A stretch of DNA of 64,000 nt from Cytobacillus sp. NJ13 (lineage in GTDB: Bacteria > Bacillota > Bacilli > Bacillales > Cytobacillaceae): the NCBI GenBank assembly GCA_030348385.1, contig JAUCFP010000006.1, positions 2,232,001 through 2,296,000 on the forward strand, in the 5' to 3' direction. The translations under genes and the position numbers were made by a program. Of the stretch, positions 33,441 through 42,978 are shown in pieces; positions within the stretch are counted from its first letter, which is position 1; the number at the start of each line of letters is the position of its first letter. The notes under the pieces are model-generated. The model did no database searches. It saw nothing but the letters and a program-made list of their open reading frames with translations, and was not told the origin of the DNA.

Positions 33441-35513
33441 TTAATCATTCTTCTTTTCTTTATCTTTCTCTTTGCCTTTTTCTTTCCCTTTATTCCATTT
33501 CTCTTTCCATATTTCTTTTTCTTTATCAATTTTTTCTTTTATCTTCTCAGTTTCTTTCTTTATGTTTTCTTCCCATGCTTTTCTTTGCTGCTCCCTTTGT
33601 CTCTGTTCCATCATGCCAGCAATTTGAGGGACATTAAATGATTCTGCTTCCTGATTTTCCAGAGCTTCTGACATGATTTCCCGGAATATCGGAGCAGTGC
33701 CTTCACTGCTGGAGGTTGTAAGATAGTTTTTTGCATCTGTCTTATCGTGGCCAACCCACACAGCACCTACCAGCTGTGGTGTATAGCCGACAAACCATTG
33801 GTCTTTAACGCCATCTATGCCTTCAATGGTCATTTGTGTACTTCCTGTCTTCCCCGCAACTTCTCTGCCGGGTATTTGGGCAGCCTTCCCTGTACCGTGC
33901 TGAACTACCCCAAGAAGCATGGTTGTCACTTTATCTGCAACATCCTTTGAAATGACTCTTGTGTTTTCACCTTTCCATTCTGCTACTGTCTCTCCATCTT
34001 TATCAACTATTTTTGTAATGGAGTGGGCTTCCGGCCTCTCTCCGCCATTTGCAAACACAGCATATGCCTGTGCCATGGTTAGCGGTGAAACTCCTTCATT
34101 TGTCCCCCCGAGTGCGAGTGCCAGATTTTGATTAATAGCATCTTCAGGTATGCCAAACCTCTTCGCGGCATCCACCCCTTTTTCCACACCAATCTCATCC
34201 AAAAGCCATACTGCAGGAACATTCAATGAGTCCTTGACCGCTTCATACATCGGCACATTTCCCCGGAACTGGCCATTATAGTTATTCGGCTCATAATCTT
34301 TGCCAAATGTCATTCTTTCATCCTTAAGTTCATCGGTGATTTCCCATCCCGATTCCAGAGCAGCTGTGTATGGTACAATCGGCTTCATTGTCGATCCAGG
34401 CTGGCCTACTTTATGGACAGCGCGGTTATGTCCCAGAAGGGTGTGTTCACCTCTTCCGCCTGCAAGGGCACGGATTCCGCCATTGTGGGGATCCAGAAGT
34501 ATGGCTCCGCTTTGCACCGGCTGATCTCCTGTACCTTTAGGGAATAATTGATCATTTTTGTAAGTTTCTTCTACATTGCTCTGCATATCCTGATCAAGCT
34601 CAGTATAAATTTGATAACCGTTACTAAGAAGATCGTCAAGGGAAATATTATACTTATTAATAGCTTCTTCAAGAACAACATCTACATAGTAAGGGTATTT
34701 CCCTTTAAGGGGATCTCCCCCGCCGTCTTCAAAAACAAGCTTTTCATTTTTAGCATTTTCCCATTCTTTTTCTGAAATTAAGCTGTGTTCCTTCATGCGA
34801 TCGAGCACGAGGTTTCTTCTTTCAATTGCTTTTTCTTCATTTTGGTAAGGATTGATCGCAGAAGGTGCTTTAACCAGCCCTGCAAGCAGTGCTGCTTCGC
34901 TAATTGAGAGATCCTCAACATCCTTTGCATAGTATTTCATCGCTGCACGCTTTATGCCCCAGGCGCCTTCTCCAAAATAAACCTGATTTAAATACATCTG
35001 AAGAATTTCGTCTTTGCTGTATTCCTTTTCTATCTCAAGCGCAAGGAAGAATTCTTCCAGCTTCCTTTTATATGTTTTTTCTGCAGACAATAAGGCGTTT
35101 TTAGTAAGCTGCTGGGTAAGCGTACTGCCCCCCTCAACAATTCCGCCTGCCTTCAGGTTTGTAAAAAAGGCTCTGCCTATTCCTTTTAAATCGATTCCTC
35201 CATGTTCATAAAAACGGTGGTCTTCAATGGCAATAACTGCATTCTTCATATGATCAGGAATTTGATCAATTGAAATCCCTTCATTTTTGTTTGCAGAGAT
35301 CTTGCTGGCTACTTCCTCATCAGCGTCATAAATGACAGTAGATTGTGCAAGTCCCGCTTCAAGCGCACTTATATCCGCATCCTTGTATGAAAAATAAACG
35401 AAGCTTAAGAAAGCCAAGACTAATGTAGATGCAAGCAATATGGATACCTGTGTCAGGTGCAGCTTTTTCCAAGTTGACTGAAACTTTTTAATAACTGAAG
35501 TTCTCTTTTTCAT
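33441..35513 (-). CDS. pbpF: Class A penicillin-binding protein (PBP1A/2C family)
   Basis: A 690-residue bifunctional peptidoglycan synthase: an N-terminal membrane anchor at residues 20-43, a GT51 transglycosylase domain with the motif EDHRFYEHGGID near residue 97 and GGSTLTQQL near residue 128, and a transpeptidase domain with S374-T-M-K377, S429-L-N431 and K555-T-G. The C-terminus (about 650-690) is an unusual Lys/Glu-rich tail. Size and genome position suggest PbpF, but PbpG or other class A members are alternatives. AGGAAATATG upstream of the ATG is a fair ribosome site. Confidence 0.9.
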   Translation of the reverse strand: MKKRTSVIKKFQSTWKKLHLTQVSILLASTLVLAFLSFVYFSYKDADISALEAGLAQSTVIYDADEEVASKISANKNEGISIDQIPDHMKNAVIAIEDHRFYEHGGIDLKGIGRAFFTNLKAGGIVEGGSTLTQQLTKNALLSAEKTYKRKLEEFFLALEIEKEYSKDEILQMYLNQVYFGEGAWGIKRAAMKYYAKDVEDLSISEAALLAGLVKAPSAINPYQNEEKAIERRNLVLDRMKEHSLISEKEWENAKNEKLVFEDGGGDPLKGKYPYYVDVVLEEAINKYNISLDDLLSNGYQIYTELDQDMQSNVEETYKNDQLFPKGTGDQPVQSGAILLDPHNGGIRALAGGRGEHTLLGHNRAVHKVGQPGSTMKPIVPYTAALESGWEITDELKDERMTFGKDYEPNNYNGQFRGNVPMYEAVKDSLNVPAVWLLDEIGVEKGVDAAKRFGIPEDAINQNLALALGGTNEGVSPLTMAQAYAVFANGGERPEAHSITKIVDKDGETVAEWKGENTRVISKDVADKVTTMLLGVVQHGTGKAAQIPGREVAGKTGSTQMTIEGIDGVKDQWFVGYTPQLVGAVWVGHDKTDAKNYLTTSSSEGTAPIFREIMSEALENQEAESFNVPQIAGMMEQRQREQQRKAWEENIKKETEKIKEKIDKEKEIWKEKWNKGKEKGKEKDKEKKND

Positions 35514-36034
35514 ATTTCCTCCAATATCTCTTGCTGAATATCATTTTGCTGGTTTAACGGCCGTCTCTAGACTATACCGATATCAGCATACCTGCAAAGA
35601 ATATGTTTTCATATAGTATTTTGTTCCCAGCCAAAAACTATAATTCTCCCAGACATATACATGTACCCAAAAACTCAAATTTTTTATCATCTTTTGTAAA
35701 TTTTATTTTTTAGTCTGTAAGACCCGGAATTTTACTATCCTGATTAAATGGTGACAAAACTCCCGAACGCAGCATCAATGAAAAAAAGCAATCGTAGACC
35801 GAATGCTTTTTTGATAAGAATGGAATTTTTGCAGACGCTGAAACTGGACTGCTCCTGAGCATTCCATATGAGTTTGCCTCATTTTTTTTAATACTAGAAT
35901 CTACGAAGCAATATCGTTTTTTGTGTGGGTATGAACAAATTTTTCAGGAGCCATTTGATTTACAATGATTGATTACTTGCAGTGAAGGGTATATGTACAA
36001 TAAGTTTCCTTACCTTAAGAAGGGGTGAACTATT
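35514..36034. other. Gene-free region of about 520 bp
   Basis: AT-rich, no ORF with a ribosome binding site. Near 35786-35813 an 8-bp A-rich stem (AAAAAGCA and TGCTTTTT) looks like a terminator but follows no gene. The left part should hold the PBP promoter, the right part the uspA promoter. Confidence 0.5.
35968..35992 (+). promoter_or_regulatory. Possible sigma-B promoter of uspA-like gene
   Basis: GATTGA and GGGTAT are spaced by 13 bases; the -10 is a perfect match to sigma-B (GTTTAA, 12-15, GGGTAT) and the -35 matches four of six. It lies 43 bases before the start codon. Weak evidence. Confidence 0.35.
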
Positions 36035-36571
36035 ATGTTCTTTGAAAAAATTGTAGTTGGATTTGATGATACAGATGGCAGCAGACAGGCTTTAAATATG
36101 GCGATCGAATTGGTTAAACAGCATCCTGAATCCCAGCTTCTGATTGCACAAGCCTTTGAGGAGACAATTGAAAATGTTCCCATAAGCAATGAGAAAGCAA
36201 TAGAGCCTGTAAGGACAAATGGCTATCTGCTGGAAGGAATTCAAATACCGCCCCTGCCGGTATATCATGATGAATCCTCCGCCACGACTCACGCAAGAGT
36301 GAAACATAGTGTTGACAATACTTTTTTCAATGCAAAGGAAATTCTTGAGCCGTATAACATTAATGTAAAGTTCGATGTTATAGAAGGAAGTCCCGCTGAC
36401 AGCATATGTGAATATGCAGCTGCCGAAAATGCCGATTTAATTATAGTGGGGAACTCAGGCAAAGGCGGAATTAAAAAGATGTTCCTTGGCAGCACCAGTT
36501 CAAAAATTGCCAAAAATGCACCTTGCCCAGTGCTTATAGCTAAAGATAAGGAAAGTCCGCAAATCCCTTAA
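36035..36571 (+). CDS. Universal stress protein, UspA family
   Basis: A 178-residue UspA-fold protein. The N-terminal strand IVVGFDDTDGSRQALNMA and the ATP-loop pattern IVVGNSGKGGIKKMFLGSTSSKIAKNAPCPVLI near residue 140 are typical; the GxxGxGGx(n)S pattern suggests an ATP-binding type. A charged insert of about 40 residues lies in the middle. Such proteins help cells survive stress or starvation; the precise role is unknown. AAGGGG precedes the ATG, and a strong terminator follows. Confidence 0.88.
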   Translation: MFFEKIVVGFDDTDGSRQALNMAIELVKQHPESQLLIAQAFEETIENVPISNEKAIEPVRTNGYLLEGIQIPPLPVYHDESSATTHARVKHSVDNTFFNAKEILEPYNINVKFDVIEGSPADSICEYAAAENADLIIVGNSGKGGIKKMFLGSTSSKIAKNAPCPVLIAKDKESPQIP

Positions 36572-36577
36572 AACAGG

Positions 36578-36604
36578 AAAAGCAGCCCGGTGGCTGCTTT
36601 TTTA
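36578..36604 (+). terminator. Terminator after uspA-like gene
   Basis: AAAAGCAGCC pairs with GGCTGCTTTT around a 4-base loop, followed by more Ts. Confidence 0.9.
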
Positions 36605-36627
36605 AATTTAATAGTATACACCTATTA

Positions 36628-37095
36628 TTAATGAAGGCCTTTATTCTCTGCAGCCAGCTCCTCAAACCGTTCTTTAGAAGACACTTCATCAAAACTGCTG
36701 TAAATTCTAAAATGGTCCTGATCAATTATTCTGTAATGCTGGCTGATGATATTCTGCTGAAGGATCAAACCGCTGCTTCTCTTCAATTCCCGCCACCAGA
36801 GCTTTCCGCCAAGAGTCTTTTCCTTCCTATAATCGATTCCCTCTCTTGCAATAGTCTCCAGAACTTCAAGGGGTTCGTTTCCAAACAGAAATCGGACTGT
36901 TTCCGTTTCCCTGAATAAGGCACATACAGCCACCACAGTCGACCATCCTGCTTCTGCCCGCCCTTTCTCAATTTGAACCAGGGTCTTCTTTGAAACACCA
37001 ATAATTTCTGCCATCTTATCCTGTGTGTATCCTGCCTCTGTACGGATAAGACGGATCTTATCTGAAACTTTCAGTATAATTTCATCTCTAGTCAA
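36628..37095 (-). CDS. XRE-family transcriptional regulator
   Basis: A 155-residue protein. Residues 8-70 form an XRE helix-turn-helix (IRTEAGYTQDKMAEIIGVSK, then KTLVQIEKGRAEAG). The C-terminal half has no domain I can name (a WWRELKRSSGLILQQ segment). It uses a TTG start at 37093-37095; no good ATG exists in frame, and the ribosome site is not strong. It would bind DNA as a dimer; inverted TTGTCAC boxes in the upstream gap are possible targets. Confidence 0.78.
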   Translation of the reverse strand: MTRDEIILKVSDKIRLIRTEAGYTQDKMAEIIGVSKKTLVQIEKGRAEAGWSTVVAVCALFRETETVRFLFGNEPLEVLETIAREGIDYRKEKTLGGKLWWRELKRSSGLILQQNIISQHYRIIDQDHFRIYSSFDEVSSKERFEELAAENKGLH

Positions 37096-37161
37096 TGCAG
37101 CTTCATTCCCTTTTCGTTGTTGGTGTAAATTTACACCTGTTTCTATATTATAAAAGAAATA

Positions 37162-37245
37162 GTGACAATTTTACAAATAAAAAAATGCCTTGTTATTTAA
37201 ATATACCAATTGTCACAAAATAATGACTGTGCTTTTTGTCACAAG
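37162..37245. promoter_or_regulatory. Inverted TTGTCAC boxes
   Basis: GTGACAATT at 37162-37170 is the exact reverse complement of AATTGTCAC at 37208-37216; a third copy TTGTCACAA lies at 37237-37245. They sit in the gap between the divergent XRE regulator and the histidine kinase genes and could be operators. Confidence 0.4.
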
Positions 37246-37365
37246 TATGGGCATAATCCATAGGGTAAAATTACTGTTATTTTCCATTAAATTAACAGAG
37301 GATTTTGCTGTAATCTATCGAAATCTATGGGATAACTGTTTTAATGTGAAAAAGTGGAGGGTAAA

Positions 37366-38505
37366 ATGACGATTGAAACAAATAATGCCATATTGGAACT
37401 TCTGCTAACGGAAAAAGAAGACCTTTTAAGTGAATGGAATGAAAAAGTCCTCATTAATAAGGATGATCCTTTTAAAGATAAAATCAAAGATAATGGCAAC
37501 GCCATGTACCAATTAATTATTCAATTTCTGATAAAAGACGGCGATGAACTTGAAGATTATATTCAGAAACTTGCCTACTCTGTCGCTGAGCAGCGAGTGA
37601 AAGCAGAAATTAATATTGGAGACTTTGTTTATAATGTCAACTTGGGAAGAACGATTTTTCTCGATATATTGAATCGTTCCGAAATACATTTTCATGAACT
37701 GCAGAGCCAGTACGAAAAAATCGGTTATTGCTTCGATAAATTCTTATACCACGCTGTATCCAGATACACGGATGCAAAAGATCAGATCATTAAGGAAAAG
37801 ACACAATTTATCGATTCCACCCATAAAGATAGATTGACGCTGCTCGGCCAAATGACTTCCAGCTTTATTCATGAGTTCAGAAATCCGCTTACATCTGTAC
37901 AGGGATTTATCCAGCTGTTAAAATCCGAAAATCCCTCCATGAAATATTTGGACATCATATCAAATGAACTGGAGCAGCTGAATTTTAGAATTTCTCAATT
38001 TTTGCTCCTCTCAAAAAAGGAACTGATTGGAAAAGAGAAAATCACTTTCTCTCTAAATGAATTAATAGATGAAGTCCTGATATTTTTATATCCCAGTATC
38101 CTGGATGGAAAGGTTAAGATTCTTCAGGATATGAACGAAAATATATATTTGAATGGCTATGCTGATGAAATACGTCAAGTATTCATTAATATTATTTTCA
38201 ATGCCATTGATGTGCTTACTCAGTACCGCAGCGACCCTGTCATTCATATTAAAAGCAAATGGACTCCAGATGGACACATAAAGCTTGATATTGCTAACAA
38301 TGGGCCTAGAATTCCAGAGCATCTCGTCAGTTCCATTTTCGAACCGTTTGTAACAACAAAAACACTTGGAACAGGGCTGGGTTTATTTGTATGCAGGGAG
38401 ATAATAGAAAAACATCAAGGGACGCTGACCTGTGATACAGAGTCGGATTGGACCGTTTTCAGCATAATCCTGCCAACTGAAAAACAGACAAAAGTCAAAG
38501 GCTGA
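37366..38505 (+). CDS. Soluble sensor histidine kinase
   Basis: A roughly 379-residue kinase with no membrane segment. The first 150 residues are helical and resemble the RsbR/KinE-type N-terminal sensor fold only loosely. The HisKA motif is SFIHEFRNPLTSVQGFIQLL (the phosphorylated His near residue 170), and the ATPase domain has NIIFNAIDVL (N box), DIANNGPRIP (G1) and GTGLGLFV (G2). The H-box resembles kinases of the sporulation phosphorelay (KinA/KinB type), so it could feed Spo0F; no response regulator is adjacent. GTGGAGGG precedes the ATG at 37366. Confidence 0.83.
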   Translation: MTIETNNAILELLLTEKEDLLSEWNEKVLINKDDPFKDKIKDNGNAMYQLIIQFLIKDGDELEDYIQKLAYSVAEQRVKAEINIGDFVYNVNLGRTIFLDILNRSEIHFHELQSQYEKIGYCFDKFLYHAVSRYTDAKDQIIKEKTQFIDSTHKDRLTLLGQMTSSFIHEFRNPLTSVQGFIQLLKSENPSMKYLDIISNELEQLNFRISQFLLLSKKELIGKEKITFSLNELIDEVLIFLYPSILDGKVKILQDMNENIYLNGYADEIRQVFINIIFNAIDVLTQYRSDPVIHIKSKWTPDGHIKLDIANNGPRIPEHLVSSIFEPFVTTKTLGTGLGLFVCREIIEKHQGTLTCDTESDWTVFSIILPTEKQTKVKG

Positions 38506-38636
38506 CTCCCAATTGAGGAGCAGCTTTTTCCTATTCCAGGCTTAAAAGCTGACATGATTTTAACCAAAAATATATATTTTTATTTAATTTCAGATTATTA
38601 TTAATATATTTACAGATTATTGGAGGAGATTGTCCC

Positions 38637-39179
38637 ATGTTTTCCTTAAAAGCAGATGAAGATATAGAATTGCAATTGTTCCAGCTGCATCATTCAGAAG
38701 AGCTTTTCAACCTGGTGGACAGAAACCGCAGTCATTTAAGAGAATGGCTTCCATGGGTTGATAATATGGCTTCACCAGTACAGTATCACTCTATTATTCC
38801 AGTATGGCTTAAACAGTTTGCCGATAACAACGGCTTTAATGCAGGTATCCGTTATCAGGGAAAGCTTGCAGGCTCAATTGGTTTTCACCAGATCGACTGG
38901 AACAACCGACAAACCAGCATTGGATATTATCTTGCTAAGGATTTTGAGGGAAGCGGAATTATGACACGAAGTGTGCAGGCCATGATTAATCATGCTTTCT
39001 TTGATTTAAAACTGAACAGAATCGAAATACGCTGCGGGATCAGAAATGGAAAAAGCCGCGCAATACCGGAAAGGCTCGGTTTTCGTCAGGAAGGAATCAT
39101 CCGGGATGGCGAGTACCTTTATAATCGATATCACGATCTTGCCGTATATGGACTTCTGGCAAGAGAATGGAATTATTGA
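38637..39179 (+). CDS. GNAT N-acetyltransferase, RimJ/RimL type
   Basis: A 180-residue acetyltransferase of the RimL/YdaF group. Typical are the N-terminal LVDRNRSHLREWLPWVD segment, SIGYYLAKDFEGSGIMT as motif A (acetyl-CoA binding, degenerate Q/RxxGxG/A as FEGSGIMT) and LNRIEIRCGIRNGKSRAIPERLGF. It would acetylate an amine on a protein or small molecule; the substrate is unknown. GGAGGAG precedes the ATG. A truncated dispersed repeat and a terminator follow. Confidence 0.85.
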   Translation: MFSLKADEDIELQLFQLHHSEELFNLVDRNRSHLREWLPWVDNMASPVQYHSIIPVWLKQFADNNGFNAGIRYQGKLAGSIGFHQIDWNNRQTSIGYYLAKDFEGSGIMTRSVQAMINHAFFDLKLNRIEIRCGIRNGKSRAIPERLGFRQEGIIRDGEYLYNRYHDLAVYGLLAREWNY

Positions 39180-39180
39180 T

Positions 39181-39210
39181 AAGAAAAGCGGAAGGCGCCT
39201 CGAGCTAAAG
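39181..39210 (+). repeat. Dispersed intergenic repeat, truncated copy
   Basis: AAGAAAAGCGGAAGGCGCCT is followed by CGAGCTAAAG, joining the two ends of the family with the middle deleted. Compare the full copy at 46309-46494. Confidence 0.6.
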
Positions 39211-39245
39211 TTATCTATCTTCAAAATTTATACGTGTATCTTTCG

Positions 39246-39270
39246 AAAAAGCCTGCCTCAGGCTTTTTTT
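39246..39270 (+). terminator. Terminator after the GNAT gene
   Basis: AAAAAGCCTG pairs with CAGGCTTTTT around a 3-base loop, with more Ts behind. Confidence 0.85.
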
Positions 39271-39460
39271 TACTGACAGGAACATGCATATCTTGAATCC
39301 TCAATTTTTATTTTTTCTGGTTACCTTCCTCCTAATTAAGGGTAATTTCTTATTAAGGAAATCCTTTATTCCTGGTTTATTTGTAAAAATCATGAATAAG
39401 GGAAAAGTACTTATTATAAAGGAGGTGCCGGCCCCTTACATAATCGTGTAAGGATTTAAT

Positions 39461-40753
39461 ATGATCACCCTTAACCTATTCTTATTATTTTTCTTAATTG
39501 CATTAACTGCTTTTTTTGTTGCATCTGAATTTGCGATTGTTAAAGTAAGGACTTCACGAATTGACCAGCTTATTATGGAGGGAAATGCTAAAGCCCGTTC
39601 AGCAAAACAAGTTATCAGCAGTCTGGATGAATACTTATCCGCCTGTCAGCTTGGAATTACGATTACAGCACTGGGCCTCGGCTGGCTTGGTGAACCGACT
39701 ATTGAGAGGCTGCTTCATCCCGTATTTGAAAGCATTAACTTACAGGCTTCCCTAACTCATATCCTCTCTTTTGTCATTGCTTTTTCTGTTGTGACATTTC
39801 TCCATGTGGTCATTGGAGAGCTGGCGCCAAAAACCTTTGCCATACAAAAGGCAGAGGCAATAACGTTATCTTTTTCAAAACCATTAATTTTATTTTACAG
39901 GATCATGTATCCTTTTATTTGGATATTAAATGGTTCAGCAAGAATTATTACAGGATTATTTGGACTGAAGCCTGTATCAGAAAGTGAAATGGCCCATTCA
40001 GAGGAAGAGCTTCGGATTATCCTATCTGAAAGCTTAAAGAGCGGAGAAATCAATCCATCAGAATACCAGTATGTGGATCGAATTTTTGAATTTGACAATA
40101 GAATTGCTAAAGAGATAATGGTTCCGCGAACCGAGATTGTTACCCTGCCGGAAGATTCATCATTGGCAGAAATCCTGGATCTCATATTGAATGAGCGATA
40201 CACCAGATATCCGGTTACGGCGGGTGATAAAGATAATATTCTGGGGATTATTAATGTAAAGGAAATCTTAACTGACTGCGTTAGAAAAAAGTGTGAAGGC
40301 AAACACCCTTTACGGCAATATATTAAACCTGTCATCAGGGTGATTGAAACCATTCCCATTCACGATTTGCTCCTAAGAATGCAAAAAGAGCGGTCCCATA
40401 TGGCAATTCTCCTTGATGAATACGGCGGAACAGCTGGAGTGGTCACAGTTGAAGATATCCTCGAAGAAATTGTAGGTGAAATTCGAGACGAATTTGATGC
40501 CGACGAACTTCCGTTTGTTCAAAAGTCAGGAGAAAATCATTATATCCTGGATGCAAAGCTGCTGATTTCAGAAGCAAATGACCTCCTGGGAACATCATTA
40601 TCCGATGATGATGTAGACACCATCGGAGGCTGGATAATGACGCAGAAGTATGATGTGACTCAGGGAGACTTTATCGAAGAAGAAGGATTCAGATTTATTA
40701 TTAAGGAAATGGAAGGGCACCATATTTCCTATATTGAAGTTGTCAAAATATGA
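39461..40753 (+). CDS. yhdP: CorC/HlyC-type membrane protein, copy 1 (YhdP-like)
   Basis: A 430-residue protein with an N-terminal DUF21 membrane domain (three to four helices, including [19 protein letters not shown]), a paired CBS domain in the middle (from about residue 200) and a C-terminal CorC_HlyC domain (from about 345). The family is tied to Mg2+ or Co2+ transport or resistance. The segment [12 protein letters not shown] precedes the CBS pair. An AAGGA lies six bases before the ATG, while a stronger AGGAGGTG and a hairpin lie further upstream. Next to a broken MerR gene and a paralogue, as in the yhdP-yhdQ-yhdT locus. Confidence 0.87.
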   Translation: MITLNLFLLFFLIALTAFFVASEFAIVKVRTSRIDQLIMEGNAKARSAKQVISSLDEYLSACQLGITITALGLGWLGEPTIERLLHPVFESINLQASLTHILSFVIAFSVVTFLHVVIGELAPKTFAIQKAEAITLSFSKPLILFYRIMYPFIWILNGSARIITGLFGLKPVSESEMAHSEEELRIILSESLKSGEINPSEYQYVDRIFEFDNRIAKEIMVPRTEIVTLPEDSSLAEILDLILNERYTRYPVTAGDKDNILGIINVKEILTDCVRKKCEGKHPLRQYIKPVIRVIETIPIHDLLLRMQKERSHMAILLDEYGGTAGVVTVEDILEEIVGEIRDEFDADELPFVQKSGENHYILDAKLLISEANDLLGTSLSDDDVDTIGGWIMTQKYDVTQGDFIEEEGFRFIIKEMEGHHISYIEVVKI

Positions 40754-40768
40754 CCTGCATTTTTAATG

Positions 40769-40799
40769 ACCGGGGGCGATTTTCTTGCTCCTGGTTTTG
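40769..40799 (+). terminator. Terminator after yhdP-like gene
   Basis: ACCGGGGGC pairs with GCTCCTGGT with a mismatch, followed by TTTT. Confidence 0.6.
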
Positions 40800-41080
40800 T
40801 TCGCCTTCGGGCTGCTTATGCTGTAATAGTCCTCTGCCTGTCAGAAGCTGCCTTACCTTCGGATGGCATAAGTCAAAATGGCGCACACCGAGCCCTCTGA
40901 AAAAAATTAATTTTTCCGAATCTTTTTACTTCATATTTAAAGCATAATTTCATAGAATAAATGTAACCCTTTTTTCCAAACTACTACGTTTGACTGTATG
41001 GTTTGTGCTAACGTATAATTGATTCTAACTATATCTCTTGATGGAAAAGCACATGTTCATGAGATATAAGTATTCAAAAC
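40800..41080. other. Non-coding region before the MerR gene
   Basis: No ORF with a ribosome site. Near 40808-40829 the text GGGCTGCTTATGCTGTAATA resembles part of the dispersed repeat (compare 49395-49416). The right end carries the MerR promoter. Confidence 0.4.
40990..41019 (+). promoter_or_regulatory. Sigma-A promoter ahead of the MerR gene
   Basis: TTGACT and a perfect TATAAT are spaced by 18 bases. The long spacing is close to the 19-20 bp often found for MerR-activated promoters. Confidence 0.6.
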
Positions 41081-41092
41081 AGAGGTGATATG

Positions 41093-41511
41093 ATGGGGCT
41101 TACTATCGTATCGGCGAATTAGCCAATATTGCTAATGTTTCTAAAAGAACTATAGATTACTACACTAGCATTGGCCTAATTAAAGCGAAACGCTCAAAAT
41201 CAAATTATCGCATATACTCAGAAGAAGTATTGTCTGATTTAAGATTCATTGAGGAATGCAAACTGCTGCATTTTCCGCTTGAAGAGATTAAGAGAAAACT
41301 AGAAATGAAAACGAAAAGGGAGATTCAGACAGGGGAAGTTGAAAAGCATATTAACGCAGTCACATTGCAGATTAAACAGCTTCATCAGGAAATAGCTGTT
41401 CTCATGCCGCTTATTAATACACTGGATGATGAACAGAAAGATGGCTTTTCCAAGAAGCTGACTATTGAAAGCACTGCATTGCTCCGTTCCCTTTCCGACT
41501 TAACCAGCTGA
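41093..41511 (+). pseudogene. MerR-family regulator with frameshift in its first codons
   Basis: From 41099 on the sequence encodes a MerR-type protein: YYRIGELANIANVSKRTIDY, then YTSIGLIKAKRSKSNYRIYS and a coiled C-terminal part to 41511. No start codon is in that frame; the only ATGs (41090 and 41093, with AGAGGTG upstream) are one base out of frame and run into a stop after about ten codons. Adding one G to the GGGG at 41095-41098 restores MGAYYRIGELAN. So either a real 1-base deletion or a sequencing error in a homopolymer. It sits where B. subtilis has yhdQ (cueR). Confidence 0.75.
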
Positions 41512-41575
41512 TCCCATTTTTCACAAAATCAGGAGGTGACACCCTGCCCGTTTAGGCGGGATAAGGGGAACTTAT

Positions 41576-42931
41576 TTGGACATATTAAACTTGGTTTTTA
41601 TAGCCATTTTAATTGCTTTAACGGCTTTTTTCGTTACATCGGAATTTGCCATTGTTAAAATACGAAGTTCCAGGATTGATCAGCTAATTGAAGAAGGCAA
41701 TAAAAATGCAATTGCTGCGAAGAAAGTCATTTCGAATTTGGATGAATACCTTTCAGCCTGCCAACTGGGAATTACCATTACAGCACTGGGTCTTGGCTGG
41801 CTGGGTGAACCGACAATTGAACACCTGCTGCGGCCAGTGATCAACAGTTTCGGATTGCCGTCTTCCATTTCGCATATTATCTCATTCAGCATAGCTTTTG
41901 CTTTTATCACCTTCCTGCACGTGGTTGTGGGGGAATTGGCTCCAAAGACTCTGGCGATACAAAAGGCAGAAGCGGTTACACTGTTAACAACACGTCCTTT
42001 AATCTGGTTTTACCGGGTTATGTATCCGATTATCTGGGCGCTGAATGGTTCTGCCCGCCTATTGACCAGCATGTTTGGATTAAAGCCTGCTTCTGAACAC
42101 GAATTGGCACATTCTGAAGAAGAACTTCGCATTATTTTATCAGAAAGCTATGAAAGCGGCGAAATCAACCAATCTGAGTTTAAGTATGTAAATAAAATCT
42201 TTGAGTTTGATAATCGTATCGCGAAAGAAATAATGGTTCCGCGTACAGAAATTGTCTCTCTCTCAAAAGATGATACACTTGAAGACTTCCTGCAAATCGT
42301 TCAGGAAGAGAAATTTACACGATATCCCATTATAGATGGAGATAAGGATCATATCATTGGCATGGTCAACATTAAAGAAGTCATGACAGATCTCATTATG
42401 AACAGGGAATTATCATCAAGCACCCTTAAATCTTACATTCGTCCCATTATCAGGGTCATTGACAGCATACCTATCCATGAGCTGCTGCTTAAAATGCAGA
42501 AAGAACGCATTCACATGGCCATCTTAATGGATGAATACGGCGGTACCTCGGGGTTAGTCACTGTTGAAGATATCATTGAAGAGATTGTTGGTGAGATCCG
42601 CGATGAGTTCGATATGGATGAAGTGCCCATGGTCAGAAAGACGCAAGAAGGCCAATATATCATTGATTCCAAAGTTCTTGTCAGCGAAGTTAACGACTTG
42701 CTGGGTACCGATATCAATGATGAAGATGTCGATACCATTGGCGGATGGATATTGACTGAAAACTACGAAGCCAAACAAGGCGACATGATTGAACATGAAA
42801 AATACCTGTTCAAAATTCTGGATATGGAAGAGCACCATATTAAGTATATTGAAGTAACAGCAGTACCAGAAACTGAAGAGCCGGCACCCGCAAAAGAAGT
42901 GCCTTTTACTGAAACAGAGGTATTGTCATAA
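41576..42931 (+). CDS. CorC/HlyC-type membrane protein, copy 2 (YhdT/YhdP-like)
   Basis: A 451-residue paralogue of the gene at 39461, with the same DUF21 ([20 protein letters not shown]), CBS pair (from about residue 205) and CorC_HlyC domains. It has a longer, Glu-rich C-terminus (PETEEPAPAKEVPFTETEV). The start is TTG at 41576-41578, with AAGGGG seven bases upstream, while AGGAGGTGAC and a small hairpin lie further upstream as in the other copy. The strong similarity over the whole length points to duplication. Role in divalent cation handling by family. Confidence 0.87.
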   Translation: MDILNLVFIAILIALTAFFVTSEFAIVKIRSSRIDQLIEEGNKNAIAAKKVISNLDEYLSACQLGITITALGLGWLGEPTIEHLLRPVINSFGLPSSISHIISFSIAFAFITFLHVVVGELAPKTLAIQKAEAVTLLTTRPLIWFYRVMYPIIWALNGSARLLTSMFGLKPASEHELAHSEEELRIILSESYESGEINQSEFKYVNKIFEFDNRIAKEIMVPRTEIVSLSKDDTLEDFLQIVQEEKFTRYPIIDGDKDHIIGMVNIKEVMTDLIMNRELSSSTLKSYIRPIIRVIDSIPIHELLLKMQKERIHMAILMDEYGGTSGLVTVEDIIEEIVGEIRDEFDMDEVPMVRKTQEGQYIIDSKVLVSEVNDLLGTDINDEDVDTIGGWILTENYEAKQGDMIEHEKYLFKILDMEEHHIKYIEVTAVPETEEPAPAKEVPFTETEVLS

Positions 42932-42934
42932 ATG

Positions 42935-42975
42935 AAAAAAAGGAACAGCCTATCAGAGTGCTGTTCCTTTTTTTT
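42935..42975. terminator. Bidirectional terminator
   Basis: GGAACAGC pairs with GCTGTTCC, flanked by A- and T-runs, between the convergent CorC-type gene and the histidine kinase gene. Confidence 0.85.
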
Positions 42976-42978
42976 GCC

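Noticed and set aside
35786..35813. A-rich hairpin resembling a terminator between PBP and uspA-like genes
   Set aside because: No gene ends nearby and the stem is mostly A-T; likely chance or a relic.
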